DNA of 64,000 nt, taken from contig JARFIW010001458.1 in NCBI GenBank assembly GCA_036346225.1, positions 3,658,001 to 3,722,000 of the forward strand, written 5' to 3'. Shown in pieces: positions 32,365 through 43,005 of this stretch (the first letter of the stretch is position 1; each line of letters begins with the position of its first letter). This DNA is from Platerodrilus igneus. Its lineage: Eukaryota > Arthropoda > Insecta > Coleoptera > Lycidae. The notes beneath the pieces were generated by a model. That model was not told the origin of the DNA. It did no database searches and saw only the letters and a list, made by a program, of their open reading frames with translations. The position numbers were made by a program, and so were the translations under genes.

Positions 32365-33736
32365 AACGGATCCAAGGGCAGGGGTTAAAAGTATTAATAA
32401 GTTTAGCAATGTTAAGCTATAGCAGTTTTTATTCAGTTGTACATTGGAATTTAGAACAAAAGTTGGTTGGGTTCAATGATACAACTCCAAGTTGTTGGTG
32501 GCTGTAGATCTCACTCAAGCATACCAGGTCCAGTGATAGAAGACTCTAAAACCCTGAATTAGCAAAGATATAAATGATGCATGTAGCTAAAATGAATATA
32601 ATCCAAAACTTGTATCTGTAAATATTGATGTAAAAATGTAGTTAGTTTTTTTTAAAACGCTTGTATTATGTTATTATTATTGTAAATCAAATATTTAGAA
32701 CCATGTCATTTAAAAAATGTGAAGTATAAAACCAGTGTGGATTTGAAGTCTGATCATGTTGATCAAGACAGCAGTTTGAAGCATTTACAATTAAAATAGT
32801 GGGCATTGGTTTTTAAAAAAACAAAAGATAGCAGAAACCATGGTGATATGGAAGATTGTTGGTGAGTGAACAATTTTTTTTTTGAAAATAATGCAGTTTT
32901 TATAAAACACTTTTCATTTCTTATTTAATTGAAATTATAGTGAACTCGAAAATTATTAAGAGTTTTAAAAGCAGTTTAAGCTGAGTAACGAGTCTATAAG
33001 AAGAAAAGCGCTCAACCTGAATCGAAAATAATCAAGAAAGCATAGCAGAGCTCAAGCTTAGGTGTAGCAGGTTGCAATTTAGAAGTTACAGTTTATGGGA
33101 GAGTAGCGGCGTTTTATTGGAAAATTTTAACAAGAGAGAAGTACAGAAGGCTAAGTTGAGTAAAAGGATCAACAGCGGATCACATTACGTCAAGAATAAG
33201 TAGTATCAATTTTAAAGCATTTAATTACTAATCTAAAACAATTCAATACTAATACAAACCATATTTCTTGTAGAGTAGATACGTGCGGAAGTTCAAAATA
33301 CAACCAAACGATTGTAAGGACGACTACATCAGCTGGACGCAACTACAGGTATAAAAATTTCAAAAATAAAAAACAGTAACACTTGTTTAAAAGTTGCACC
33401 ATTGAAACAAAACTTTATATTACATTGAGTTATAAGTTACAACCGGTGTTTGTTAGAAATTCTGAAATAGGATTTATCTTGTATGGAACCCGCACAAGAT
33501 AGATTCTATCTTACAATTAAATTATTAATTACCCTGAGATTGATTGTATTCTTAAAGAAGTTAGGGTTTTTATAGCCGTGGTGATTGAATTTGGCGAACT
33601 TGTAGTTTGCAAATAAAAGGAGGTCTTGAAAATAGAAGCTCCGATCATTCTTTTGTAGTGGCGCCGTTATAGTTTACATTGACAAATTATATACTACCAC
33701 ATACAAAGTATAGGTAGGTAAGTTTGGGGTAAAGTA
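32362..33736 (+). repeat. Gypsy-C 5' LTR
   Basis: It starts TGTAACGGATCC and ends GGGGTAAAGTA. It is nearly identical to 47440-48815. It ends TA rather than the usual CA, so the last bases of the true boundary are uncertain. Confidence 0.92.
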
Positions 33737-33738
33737 TA

Positions 33739-33756
33739 TGACACCAAACGTGGGGC
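33739..33756 (+). promoter_or_regulatory. Gypsy-C primer-binding site
   Basis: TGACACCAAACGTGGGGC begins two bases after the 5' LTR. It matches TGGCGCCCAACGTGGGGC, the complement of an insect tRNA-Lys 3' end, at all but about three positions. Confidence 0.75.
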
Positions 33757-33893
33757 AACGAAAGAATTTAGATTGGAACTTGGCGCATTTGTAATCTAAA
33801 AAGGGACTATTTGTTTTCCGAAAAGCAGGTCGTAGGTGTACAAAAGGTGAAAGGAAATTTTGAGAGATTTAAACTTTAAGTGGGGCCCGTAGT

Positions 33894-36224
33894 TTGATCT
33901 TTACGAATATGACAGACGAACAAAGATTTGCTACACGATCGGGAAAGTCATATGGTCTAGAGATTGACGTAGGGATGACAACGGCGGGAGACAGACAAGA
34001 AGACATAGGCACGCATGCGGAACCAGAGGTCACTATCGTAAATGTAGAAAGTCATAAGGGGGAGACTGCACCTAAAAATGACAATGAAACTCCGGATATC
34101 ATGACATTTTTAATAAATTTCCCAACACGAATGGAAAAATCGCAGGAAGACTTGAAGGAAAGAATGGAGAAAATGGACACTAGGGTTGAAGAGATTAAAG
34201 CAACAATGCAGGGGAGCTTTGCTTCATTTCGGTTAGAAGTCCAGAAAGAGATTGAGGATAGAATTGAAACGGTAGAGGGGAACATGATCACAGGGCTGAC
34301 GAATTTACAGAGAGATTTAGATACGGTTGACAGAAAACACAGTGACAATTACAGAAAGTTAGACAAAAATATTAACATTTACAAACATAACAACTTGACG
34401 GCACGGAACGAGATTTTAGAACAATTAAGACTGAGTTGGGACGAAACTAATTTGCTAAAACAAAATGCAACAACGTTAGCAGAACGCATGGACGAGAAAA
34501 TATGTGGGGTCAATGGCTATGTAAAACAGATTAGAGACAAAATTAATGATTTTGAAAGGGGACGAAACGGACAAGAACAAATACAGTATCGATTTGGAAA
34601 AGAAACTCTACCAAAATTCGACGGTAAGAGATTCGAACAACCCATGACACTTTTGGACAAACTCGATGAGATCGTAGAAGGCGAACCGGAACGTATTAAG
34701 TTACAAATCATAAACGCAACACTATTTGGAAATGCGGAAAAATGGAATAGTATCGTTAAAAAACAATATCATACGTACGACGAATTTAGAAAACTATTCA
34801 TTGACCAATACTGGAGTAACTCACATCAAATGCATGTACGTACAAACTTGACGACCGGACATTACACTGTAGTACAAGGGTCACGGGAAGACTATGTCAT
34901 TGACAGATACAATCAGGCACAGCACCTGACACCTAAAATGAGTGAAGACGAGATTATACAATTGCTATCAAGACATATGGAATTCGAAATCACAAGGGCT
35001 GTCGCAATACAGAACATTAGAACGTTACGTGATTGTTTAGAGATTATGCGAAACTATGACATGGCGAAATCATACGAAACTAAGTGCAGAGGAAATAAGA
35101 GTGACGATAGAAATGGTGTACCAATTTTTGTTGGGGAAAATATGATAGGGGATGCAGAATTTTTAATAGCTAAAGGGTTGCATTTAGATTTCATTATGGC
35201 GATTGATTTCATTGAAAATTGTGGGTTGAGAATAGATGGCCAGGATAGAACAGTACAGATTGATAAGGTGAAAAAGATTTGGGTGGAGCCCAATGATAGT
35301 TTGAAAAAAGAATGTGAGATAAATATGGATACTATTGGAACACGTATGAATAATAATAAGGGCAGTTTAGATTTCGGATTGGTGATTGAAGACAGACAGG
35401 ATGATATAAGGAATGAGATTATGGACAATAAAAGATTAAGAATGGTTGATCAGGACAGACAGAACGATATTAAGAATGTGAGTTTATTGAATATTAGTTG
35501 GGGAAAACAGAATGTGAATAATAATGGCAGAAATAAGACAGGATTGATTAAAAATATTTATGATGGAAACGATGGCATTAGATTGTGTAATTTATTTGAA
35601 AAAGTATTTTGTGAAGAACAGATAGGTTCAGTCAATGATCAAACGAGGGAACAATTAAGCGTTTTGTTTAACGAATTTGTAGGTTTATTTAACAGCGAAC
35701 TAAGATTTGCTAGTCGGTACACACATAAGTTAGAAATAATTGAGGATAAAGGTTTTTATTCTAAAATTTATCCAATACCCTTTGCATTACGAGATAAATT
35801 TAAACTAGAATTAAATAGAATGTTAAAAGAGGGAATTATTGAACCAGCGAGAACTTCTTGGGTGAACCCGGTTGTTGTTGTGCCCAAACCCAACAAAGTA
35901 GATTTAAGGATTTGTTTGGACGCGAGGCGTTTAAACCAAATTACCAGACCACAATATGAACAACCACAGGGACTTGATAATTTACTGTACAAAGTTCATG
36001 AAATGAAATATTTTAGTAAATTAGATTTGAAAAATTCATTTTGGTTAATTCCACTACATGAGGATAGTCGTAAATACACAGGGTTTAGCATAGAGGGAGA
36101 GATCTATCAATATAGAGTAGTTCCTTTCGGTCTTTCTACCAGTTCGGCGGCGCTAGTTAGGGCAATGCAGAAACTGCTAAATGAGTTCGAGAATTTTGCA
36201 CACATTATGTCGATGACATCTTGA
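33894..36224 (+). CDS. gag-pol: Gypsy-C Gag-Pro-RT frame with protease active site deleted
   Basis: This is one open frame of 776 residues. Residues 1-215 are acidic and coiled-coil-like. The capsid-like region follows (TLPKFDGKRFEQP, GNAEKWNSIVKK, YDEFRKLFIDQYW). After NYDMAKSYETKCRGNKSDD the sequence jumps to the second half of the protease (AEFLIAKGLHLDFIMAIDFI), so the DTG half and the nucleocapsid tail are missing in frame. The linker and RT follow (SWVNPVVVVPKPNKVDLRI, LDLKNSFWLIPLHEDSRKYTGF, VVPFGLSTS). The frame ends by a one-base shift immediately before the YVDD motif. The start ATG is tentative; MTDEQ five codons later is an alternative. Confidence 0.9.
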   Translation: MIFTNMTDEQRFATRSGKSYGLEIDVGMTTAGDRQEDIGTHAEPEVTIVNVESHKGETAPKNDNETPDIMTFLINFPTRMEKSQEDLKERMEKMDTRVEEIKATMQGSFASFRLEVQKEIEDRIETVEGNMITGLTNLQRDLDTVDRKHSDNYRKLDKNINIYKHNNLTARNEILEQLRLSWDETNLLKQNATTLAERMDEKICGVNGYVKQIRDKINDFERGRNGQEQIQYRFGKETLPKFDGKRFEQPMTLLDKLDEIVEGEPERIKLQIINATLFGNAEKWNSIVKKQYHTYDEFRKLFIDQYWSNSHQMHVRTNLTTGHYTVVQGSREDYVIDRYNQAQHLTPKMSEDEIIQLLSRHMEFEITRAVAIQNIRTLRDCLEIMRNYDMAKSYETKCRGNKSDDRNGVPIFVGENMIGDAEFLIAKGLHLDFIMAIDFIENCGLRIDGQDRTVQIDKVKKIWVEPNDSLKKECEINMDTIGTRMNNNKGSLDFGLVIEDRQDDIRNEIMDNKRLRMVDQDRQNDIKNVSLLNISWGKQNVNNNGRNKTGLIKNIYDGNDGIRLCNLFEKVFCEEQIGSVNDQTREQLSVLFNEFVGLFNSELRFASRYTHKLEIIEDKGFYSKIYPIPFALRDKFKLELNRMLKEGIIEPARTSWVNPVVVVPKPNKVDLRICLDARRLNQITRPQYEQPQGLDNLLYKVHEMKYFSKLDLKNSFWLIPLHEDSRKYTGFSIEGEIYQYRVVPFGLSTSSAALVRAMQKLLNEFENFAHIMSMTS

Positions 36225-36656
36225 TTTTCTAGAAACGAGGGAGAACACATGAGGCACTTGCGAAAGGTAATTCAGAGACTAGATGAAGGTGGTTTGAAGT
36301 TAAATGTTGGAAAATGTGAATTCTTTAAGAGTAATGTGGGATATTTAGGCTTTTTGATAAGTAGCGAAGGTATAAAAATTTGTGACAAAAGATTAGATGA
36401 GTTGAAGAAGCTAGAGCAGCCGAGGAATTTAAAAGGTTTACGTGGATTTATAGGGGTGCTCAATTACTATAAACGGTTTATACCAAATTACTCAGAATTA
36501 TGTGTACCACTGTTAGAACTACTGAAGAAAAATGTAAGATGGAAGTGGACCGAGCAGAGGGAACGAGCTTTTCAAGAATTAAAGGGAGTGTTTTATCAAG
36601 AACTATCGTTAAGATACCCTAATTTTAAGGACAAATTTATTTTAAGAACCGACGCG
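36200..36656 (+). pseudogene. pol: Gypsy-C RT C-terminus and start of RNase H
   Basis: It continues the gag-pol frame after a one-base frameshift; the active site YVDDILIF is encoded at about 36208-36231 in this frame. It proceeds through LNVGKCEFFKSNVGYLGFLI and LRGFIGVLNYYKRFIPNYSE to the RNase H start FILRTDAS. It is cut there by E1: the E1 target duplication CGCG lies within the codons of the catalytic Asp-Ala-Ser. The gene resumes at 45642. Confidence 0.9.
36653..36656. other. E1 target-site duplication CGCG, left copy
   Basis: CGCG directly precedes the LTR start AGTTAAAG. The right copy is at 45638-45641, and removing E1 leaves the palindrome GACGCGTC. Confidence 0.9.
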
Positions 36657-37164
36657 AGTTAAAGTTCGGGCCTTTGGAGCTGGTTTCTTAAAAACACTTT
36701 GAAACTTTAACAATATTTTTATTAGTTAAAATTTGGATAACTTGTACATAATACTAAAATAATTATTGTACTAGTGAGTAGCTTGAACAACGAAGTATGG
36801 AGTTCGAAGACTGACTGCCGGGCATTGAGCTCCCGGGCCTTTTATAATAACCTGCCCCTCACACGGCTGTGAGAACTTGCAGATCTCATGTCTGCATTTC
36901 TCTTTAATTGTACACTTTAATACAATGTAACAACTTAATTCTAAGTAATTGCGGTCTGTTGACCGCCTGTGACCTGCCACCTGCAGTATCACTGCCCTCA
37001 CGGATGCAAAGTTGCATGTCCGTTCACATGAACTGTCGATAACCTCTCTGGGTTATCCTTGTGTTACAATGTTGCATTGAACTTATACTTTTACTTAATA
37101 ATTTCTAATAATTCATATTAGATTGAATACATCAATATATATAGGTAATTGGGGATACATAACT
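36657..37164 (-). repeat. E1 3' LTR
   Basis: It is 508 bp with inverted termini AGTTA/TAACT and almost identical to 45129-45637. It contains a GC-rich palindrome-like core (GAGCTCCCGGGCC). Confidence 0.95.
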
Positions 37165-37262
37165 CCTCCACCGTAAATGAAAAATTAAGGGTTTTCTTAA
37201 TTTTAAATACATAAAATACATTATTTAAATTCATTTAAAATTCATTGTTTCTAAGGGTATAC

Positions 37263-38160
37263 TTATTGTTTCCTTTTTCTCTTTGTTTCCTTATATCTAG
37301 AACTGTTTCCTTCATTCTTATATCTAAGGTACATTTTGTATAATACATACATGATTACAAAAATTATTAAAATGATTAATACAATTGTCCAAACACTTAT
37401 ATTATTATAATGTAACTTTGGCGTTTTGATTTCACTTAATTGTTCTTTATAACTTTCCACTAATTTCACGGCGTGGTTGAGATCGTCCAAGTCTAGATGC
37501 TCTAGCTTCATAGGTTTCTTGTTTATTTCTTCGTCTTCTTGTTGTATTTTGAATTGTAGTTCCGGTAGGTTTGCAAGTTTCTTTGTTGCTATGGGATCTT
37601 GATAAACTCTGATAACTTCATCTTTCAATTTCACATAACAATCTTCTTTGAGGGTAATTAGTTTGGTTCCGATTAATGCTTGATTATTTTCATCTTGGTT
37701 GCAGTGGATGGTTGCTATTACTTCTGTTGGGAAAATGGCTATCCATTTGTTATCTGTAACTTTTGAATTTTCATATTAGTTATTTGCACTTGTTTGGTTT
37801 CACAGTTTTCGTAATGGTTTGAGAATTTTAATAGTTGTACTTCACAAGGGCTGTCTTCTTGAATGGTGGTTGTCGTTATCGATTGACATAAATATTGGTT
37901 TGGTGTTACTTCAGTACATTTTTCGTTTGTATAACCATATCTCAGTTCATTTAGGGATAGGAATTTGGTTTTGGGTATGATTACTTGGTATGTGCTAGTA
38001 ACCTTTGTTAATAAATGATAATAATTAATTGTTACTTTCTACTATCTAGATTTCTAAAAATATGATTTCGTTATTCTTAATGTTGCTAAAATTTGTTGCG
38101 TTAAAGTAAGGTTGGATATTATTTGAGTAAATATTGTATTTTGTATACTGCCTAGTTTAT
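37263..38160 (-). pseudogene. env: E1 env remnant
   Basis: This is the envelope glycoprotein of errantivirus type, related in the literature to baculovirus F proteins. The last 123 codons (37263-37634) are open and contain a membrane anchor of about 25 hydrophobic residues starting SVWTIVLIILIIF, then a short basic cytoplasmic tail (KETKRKRKQ). Upstream, an ectodomain piece with several cysteines is readable across stops and frame changes. Compared with E2, two internal segments totalling several hundred bases are missing, including most of the N-terminal half. It cannot make a functional envelope. Confidence 0.85.
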
Positions 38161-38193
38161 TGGTAGTATACCGGGGTTGTTCTTTATTTATTA

Positions 38194-41100
38194 TTACTTG
38201 GTTGTCCGTTCTACCTGGGTGGAGGTTGACGGTAAGGGTGATGATTGTCCATCTGAAATTACAGGGTGTCTTAGGTTTTTAAAATGAATGTATTTCGTTA
38301 TTTTACCGTTGTCTACTATTGCTATATTTTTATCTGATATTTTCTTAATTTTGAATGGTCCTAAATTTCTGGGTGCTGTTTTATGTCGCTTGCTTTGAAA
38401 GTTTTTCTCGTATACGGTTTGTCCTATTGAAAATTTATTTGAGTCGGTATTTTTATTGCGGGTTGTGGTGATACGTTCTTGATCGTTCTCTAGTTTATCT
38501 TTTACCTTGTCGTAAGTTATTTTTAATTTTTGTTTGTGATCTTTCGCATATTGTTGATATACTTCCTTGTTGTAGTGTATGTCATAGGGATTTCGTGAAT
38601 CTGAATGTCCTAATGTTAATTCTAAGGGTGTAAAATTTGTTGATGAGTGAATTGTGTTATTATAGGCGATTAGTGCGTATGACATTAAATTGGTTATATG
38701 TTCCTTTTTATAATTTATTCTTAATAATCGAATTTGTTCTAACAGGGTTAAATGTAGTCGTTCAATTAGTCCGTTTGATTCAGGGTGGTTTTCTGTTATG
38801 AAATGAATTTTTATTTTGTGAAGTTCTAACGTGTTTTGTATTGTCTCATTTTTAAATTTGCTACCATTGTCTAAAGTTATTGATTCGGGTGTTCCGTAAA
38901 ATGTGAAATATTGTAAAAATCCTTGGGTCACGTCAATGCTATTTTTGGATGTGATTGGTATTGCTTGGCCTATTTTTGTGAATTCGTCTACAATTGTCAG
39001 ATAGTTTTGAGCTTCTACTACTAGAGTATCGGCATGTAGTTTTTGAAATGGTTTGTCGGGTGTTTTGGTTAACATTAAGGGTATCTTTGGGGGTTTCCTA
39101 TCGTATTTCGCTTTGTCACATAATTCGCATTGGTTAATGAAATCTGTGGTCAAGTCCTTCATGTCTTTAAAATAATAACGTCTTACAAGTTGTTTTATTG
39201 TTTCGTTAATTCCACGATGGTTGGTTTTTCCTTCGTGTTGATTTCTAATTACATCTTTTATTTCGTCAGGGTCGTTTAGTGTTATTAGTTTTCTAGTACA
39301 TCTGATGAGTTCAGGTCCAGAGTTATTAAATAGTTTAATGTATAATTCTGAAAATCTTTGGTATAAATGTTCGGTATTGAAATAAAAATAAAATCGTTTT
39401 TTCTCGGGGGTGTATTCTTTTAGAATTTTAATTATTTGTTCCTCGTTGTCGTCTTTAGTTATTTGAATGTGGTATATTTTTTTATTGTCTACTTTTGTAT
39501 ATTTTACTGGGTTGGGGTTATTTAAAACTTCGGTTATTATAAACTGGTTGGGTTTCATATCGATTGCTTCGTTTAAAATTTTAATCGCGTTTTTTGGTTC
39601 TTCGTTTTGTGTCGAATGTATAGTGTCGATCTCGTCTGGATCTTCCCTTATTTCTGTATCGTCTACGTTTCCTATAATGGATTCCGTTTCTAATGCATTG
39701 AGTTGAATTCGGCTTAAAACGTCTGCGTTGTTGTTATAAATTCCCTTTTTATATATAATTTCGTAATCATACTCTTCGAGTCTGATTCTCCATCTTTGTA
39801 ATTTTGAATTTGGTTCTTTCAGTTTGCATAACCATACTAGTGGTCTATGGTCAGTATATATGTAAAATTTTCTTCCGTATAGGTAAGGTCTAAAATATTT
39901 TGTTGCCCAAATTATGGCTAATAATTCTTTTTCTATAGTGCTATATTTTTGTTCGGTTTCATTTGGGGTTCTGGATGCGTAGCTAATAGGTTTATCGCTA
40001 CCTACTTTTCCTTGGCTCAATACTGCGCCTAATGCTACATTCGATGCGTCTGTCGTCAGTATAAATGGTTTTGTAAAGTCTGGGTATTCTAATACAGGGT
40101 GATTTGTTAATATGTTTTTGATTTTGTCTACTGCTTTAATAAGTTCCGGGGTGTGTTCAATTTTGTTTCCCTTTTTTAAACAATTTGTCAGGGGTTTGGT
40201 TATCTGAGCGTATCCTTTAATGAATTTGCGGTAGTAACCACTAAGTCCTAGAAATCCTTTGATTTCTTTGTTTGTTTTTGGTAATGGGTAATTTAGAACT
40301 GCATTGGTTTTGTCTGGATTTGGCATTACTCCTTGGGGTGTTATTACATGTCCTAAAAATGATACTTCTTTTTGTAAGAATTCACTTTTGTCTAATTGTA
40401 CTTTAAAATGTGCTTGTCTAAGTCTTTCGAATACTTCTTTCAATCTTTCTATGTGTTCTACCAGTGATGTGGAATAAACTATGATGTCGTCAAGGTATAC
40501 AAGGCATTTTTCATTGTGTATTCCTCGTAGTATATTGCCCATGACTCTCTGGAAAGTAGCGGGTGCGTTCTTTAGTCCAAATGGCATTCGTTTGTATTCG
40601 TAATGTCCTCTAGGTGTGCTGAAGGCTGTTTTTGATATGTCTTTTCCTTCCATCTCTACCTGATGGTATCCTGATGCTAGGTCTAATGTTGTAAAATATT
40701 GGCATTTGCCTAATTTATCTAAAATTTCGGTAATATTTGGTAGTGGATATTTGTCATCTACCGTTTTTTCATTTAACTTCCTATAATCTATTACCATTCT
40801 GTACTTTCTCTTTCCGGTTGCGTCTAATTTCTTGGGTACTATTAACACGGGGCTGCTCCATGGTGAATTGGAGTGCTGGATTATGTCTTGGTCTAATAAA
40901 TCTGCTACTTGTCTGTCAGCTTCTTCTTGGCTTGCATGAGGTAGTCTATATGCTTTTGTAAAGATTGGTTTATTGTCTGTCAACTCGATATTATGTTTTA
41001 CTGTGTTGGTGAATGTTAATGGTATTCCTTCACAATGGAATATGTCCCGGTATTCGAAACATAAGTTTTTAATTGCTCTTTCTTCTTCTTGATTGATGTC

Positions 41101-41862
41101 GGTATTGAAGCGGATGAGAGTTAAATTTTCTCTTAACATTTCGTCATGTTCTATTGGGTTGTATTCGTTTTCTAAATTTTCGTCTATTTCCATTTCGTTA
41201 AAATTTAGTTCTTCTACGTTAATTGGGTCTGTCAATGATAATTCTACGGGATAGTCGTTTGAATTTAATATTGTTGTGGTTGCAAAGTTATCTTTTATTT
41301 GTACTAAGGCAGTTGGGGTTTCTACTCCTTGTTGAAATGTCATATGATTTATTATTCCTAAATTTTTGTTAGATTTTACTGGGATTTTTATTTTTCTTTC
41401 CGTTCGGGGTTCTATAGTGTATTTTTGTTCAACTTGTGTGTTTTGAAATTTAATTGGGATTTTTCCGTATTTTGTCCTTAATAAGCGATTTTTAATGTCA
41501 ATGTTGGCTCCTAATTTTCTTAGAAGGTCCATTCCGATTAATCCGTCATATTTGTCGTTAAATTCGAATACACAAAATTTATGTTTCATTTTGACATTAA
41601 ATGTTCTCGGTAAGGGTATATTTGCTACGAATTGGTGTAGTGTCGTTTGATGAGCTGTTTTGATTTTGAATGGTTCTCTTTCTACATAATCTAAATAATG
41701 TTTTTGTACGGTTCTGGGGCTAATTAATGTTTTAGATGATCCGGTGTCGATTAATAGTTTGAATTTGGCGTGGGGTATTTCTATGTATGGTAATACTAAG
41801 TGATTTATGTTATTTAAGTTTATTAAGTTTGGTTGTCTATGAACGGGTCCATTTGAAAATTT
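38194..41862 (-). CDS. pol: E1 Pol: protease, reverse transcriptase, RNase H, integrase
   Basis: The first ATG gives 1131 residues from 41589, but the frame is open upstream into gag. It includes the protease active site (KLLIDTGSSKTLIS), so synthesis by -1 frameshifting from gag is likely. RT has PWSSPVLIVPKK, LDLASGYHQVEM and the intact YLDDIIVYS. RNase H has LTTDASNVALGAV, EKELLAIIWA and YTDHRPLVW. Integrase has a zinc domain ending CELCDKAK and catalytic residues in LHADTLV, TLDNGSKF and SNGLIERLH. The C-terminal RNLGPFKIKKIS region is shared with E2. No stop or missing catalytic residue is visible; this is the best-preserved gene of the window. Confidence 0.94.
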   Translation of the reverse strand, partial: KFSNGPVHRQPNLINLNNINHLVLPYIEIPHAKFKLLIDTGSSKTLISPRTVQKHYLDYVEREPFKIKTAHQTTLHQFVANIPLPRTFNVKMKHKFCVFEFNDKYDGLIGMDLLRKLGANIDIKNRLLRTKYGKIPIKFQNTQVEQKYTIEPRTERKIKIPVKSNKNLGIINHMTFQQGVETPTALVQIKDNFATTTILNSNDYPVELSLTDPINVEELNFNEMEIDENLENEYNPIEHDEMLRENLTLIRFNTDINQEEERAIKNLCFEYRDIFHCEGIPLTFTNTVKHNIELTDNKPIFTKAYRLPHASQEEADRQVADLLDQDIIQHSNSPWSSPVLIVPKKLDATGKRKYRMVIDYRKLNEKTVDDKYPLPNITEILDKLGKCQYFTTLDLASGYHQVEMEGKDISKTAFSTPRGHYEYKRMPFGLKNAPATFQRVMGNILRGIHNEKCLVYLDDIIVYSTSLVEHIERLKEVFERLRQAHFKVQLDKSEFLQKEVSFLGHVITPQGVMPNPDKTNAVLNYPLPKTNKEIKGFLGLSGYYRKFIKGYAQITKPLTNCLKKGNKIEHTPELIKAVDKIKNILTNHPVLEYPDFTKPFILTTDASNVALGAVLSQGKVGSDKPISYASRTPNETEQKYSTIEKELLAIIWATKYFRPYLYGRKFYIYTDHRPLVWLCKLKEPNSKLQRWRIRLEEYDYEIIYKKGIYNNNADVLSRIQLNALETESIIGNVDDTEIREDPDEIDTIHSTQNEEPKNAIKILNEAIDMKPNQFIITEVLNNPNPVKYTKVDNKKIYHIQITKDDNEEQIIKILKEYTPEKKRFYFYFNTEHLYQRFSELYIKLFNNSGPELIRCTRKLITLNDPDEIKDVIRNQHEGKTNHRGINETIKQLVRRYYFKDMKDLTTDFINQCELCDKAKYDRKPPKIPLMLTKTPDKPFQKLHADTLVVEAQNYLTIVDEFTKIGQAIPITSKNSIDVTQGFLQYFTFYGTPESITLDNGSKFKNETIQNTLELHKIKIHFITENHPESNGLIERLHLTLLEQIRLLRINYKKEHITNLMSYALIAYNNTIHSSTNFTPLELTLGHSDSRNPYDIHYNKEVYQQYAKDHKQKLKITYDKVKDKLENDQERITTTRNKNTDSNKFSIGQTVYEKNFQSKRHKTAPRNLGPFKIKKISDKNIAIVDNGKITKYIHFKNLRHPVISDGQSSPLPSTSTQVERTTK

Positions 41863-43005
41863 GAGTTCGAGTTTTCTTCATCATTATCCTCGTAAGTTTC
41901 GTATTGTTCGTCACGTTCGTAAGTTTCTGCATGGTTTGTTTCATTGTTCGTAGGTGTCTCAATGTCATTATTCTGGTCAGTGTCAAATTTTTCTATTTCT
42001 TGATGGAATAATTCTTCCGATGTAAAATTACGTTTCTGATGAGGGTTTGGTCGGATATGTGTTATTTTTGTGTTTTGTCTGGTGTTACCAGATGAGGTGT
42101 CCATTGGTGTTGGTTTGTAATAATTGTTAGGGTTGTTATGAGTATTAGTCATTGGTGTATTTTTATTAGGGTTTGCATTGAATGCTGGTCTTTGTTGGTT
42201 TAGGTTTTGATTGAATCTCGGTTGGAATGCGGGTTTCGTAAAAGTTGGGTTGAATGTTGGTCTTGAAAATGTTTATATTGATTATTAAAATTGGTATTGT
42301 TAAAACTTGGGTTGTTACTTCGCGGTTGATTTGTTTGTGAGTTAAAGGGTGTGAATTTTTGTTGAGGATCGTTTGTCTTGTAGCTTGTATAGTTTTTGTT
42401 GGTGAATAGCTTTTATTCGCGTTGGGGTTGTATAGTCTGTTGCGGTAATACATTACATTTTCTTCTTCTATTACTAGGCTCATAGCTTCTTCTAGATTTT
42501 GGGGTCGTTGGAATCTGATTTTATCCGATAGTCGTTCTGGTAAAGCGTTTATATATGTGTCTAGTGCCATTTCGTCATACATTTTGTTTTAAATGTCTAA
42601 CGTTTTGATCGGGTTCTTTGATTTTTAATTTTGTTAAAATTAAACTTCTCACGTCTTGGCATTTCATTCCGAATTGGTAGGGGGATTGATTGTGTTCTAT
42701 TCTAAGGTTTATTAGGTCTCGTACCAGGCATTTTATATTACGTTGGTCTCCGAATATGCAATTAGTAGCTGTTTAAACTGGTCCCATTCCGATAAGTCGT
42801 CCCTACTGGCGATTAATGTTAGTGCCCTTCCGGCTAGTTTACTTATTACTAAGCGTATAAGCAATGAATTTCTTGCGTCATCTCCGGGTTTGTAAAAGGT
42901 TTTTAGGAACATTTCACATGCTCCAATGAAATTCAAGAGATGGGCCTGCGTGCCATCAAACGTCTGAATTGTCTCTAAATAGAGACGTAAGTCTGTGTTA
43001 CTCAT
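41823..43005 (-). pseudogene. gag: E1 gag (frameshifted)
   Basis: The capsid precursor is in three pieces. At 42733-43005 it starts MSNTDLRLYLETIQTFDG and contains FIGACEMFLKTFY, typical of errantivirus Gag. At 42166-42582 there is ALDTYINALPERLSDKI. At 41823-42152 the C-terminus is acidic and Asn-rich. Single-base changes near 42757 and small indels near 42590 and 42160 separate the pieces. There is no zinc knuckle, as is usual for errantivirus Gag. Frameshifts in an otherwise young element could be real or base-calling errors. Confidence 0.85.
41856..41862 (-). promoter_or_regulatory. Candidate -1 frameshift site between E1 gag and pol
   Basis: On the minus strand A AAT TTT, in the gag reading frame, fits the X XXY YYZ slippery heptamer. 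It lies 11 codons before the gag stop, and the pol frame is open in the -1 register from here through the protease. No downstream structure was assessed. Confidence 0.55.

Noticed and set aside
36771..37001. 76-codon frame present identically in both E1 LTRs
   Set aside because: It lies within the LTR and is duplicated only because the LTR is; no resemblance to a known protein.
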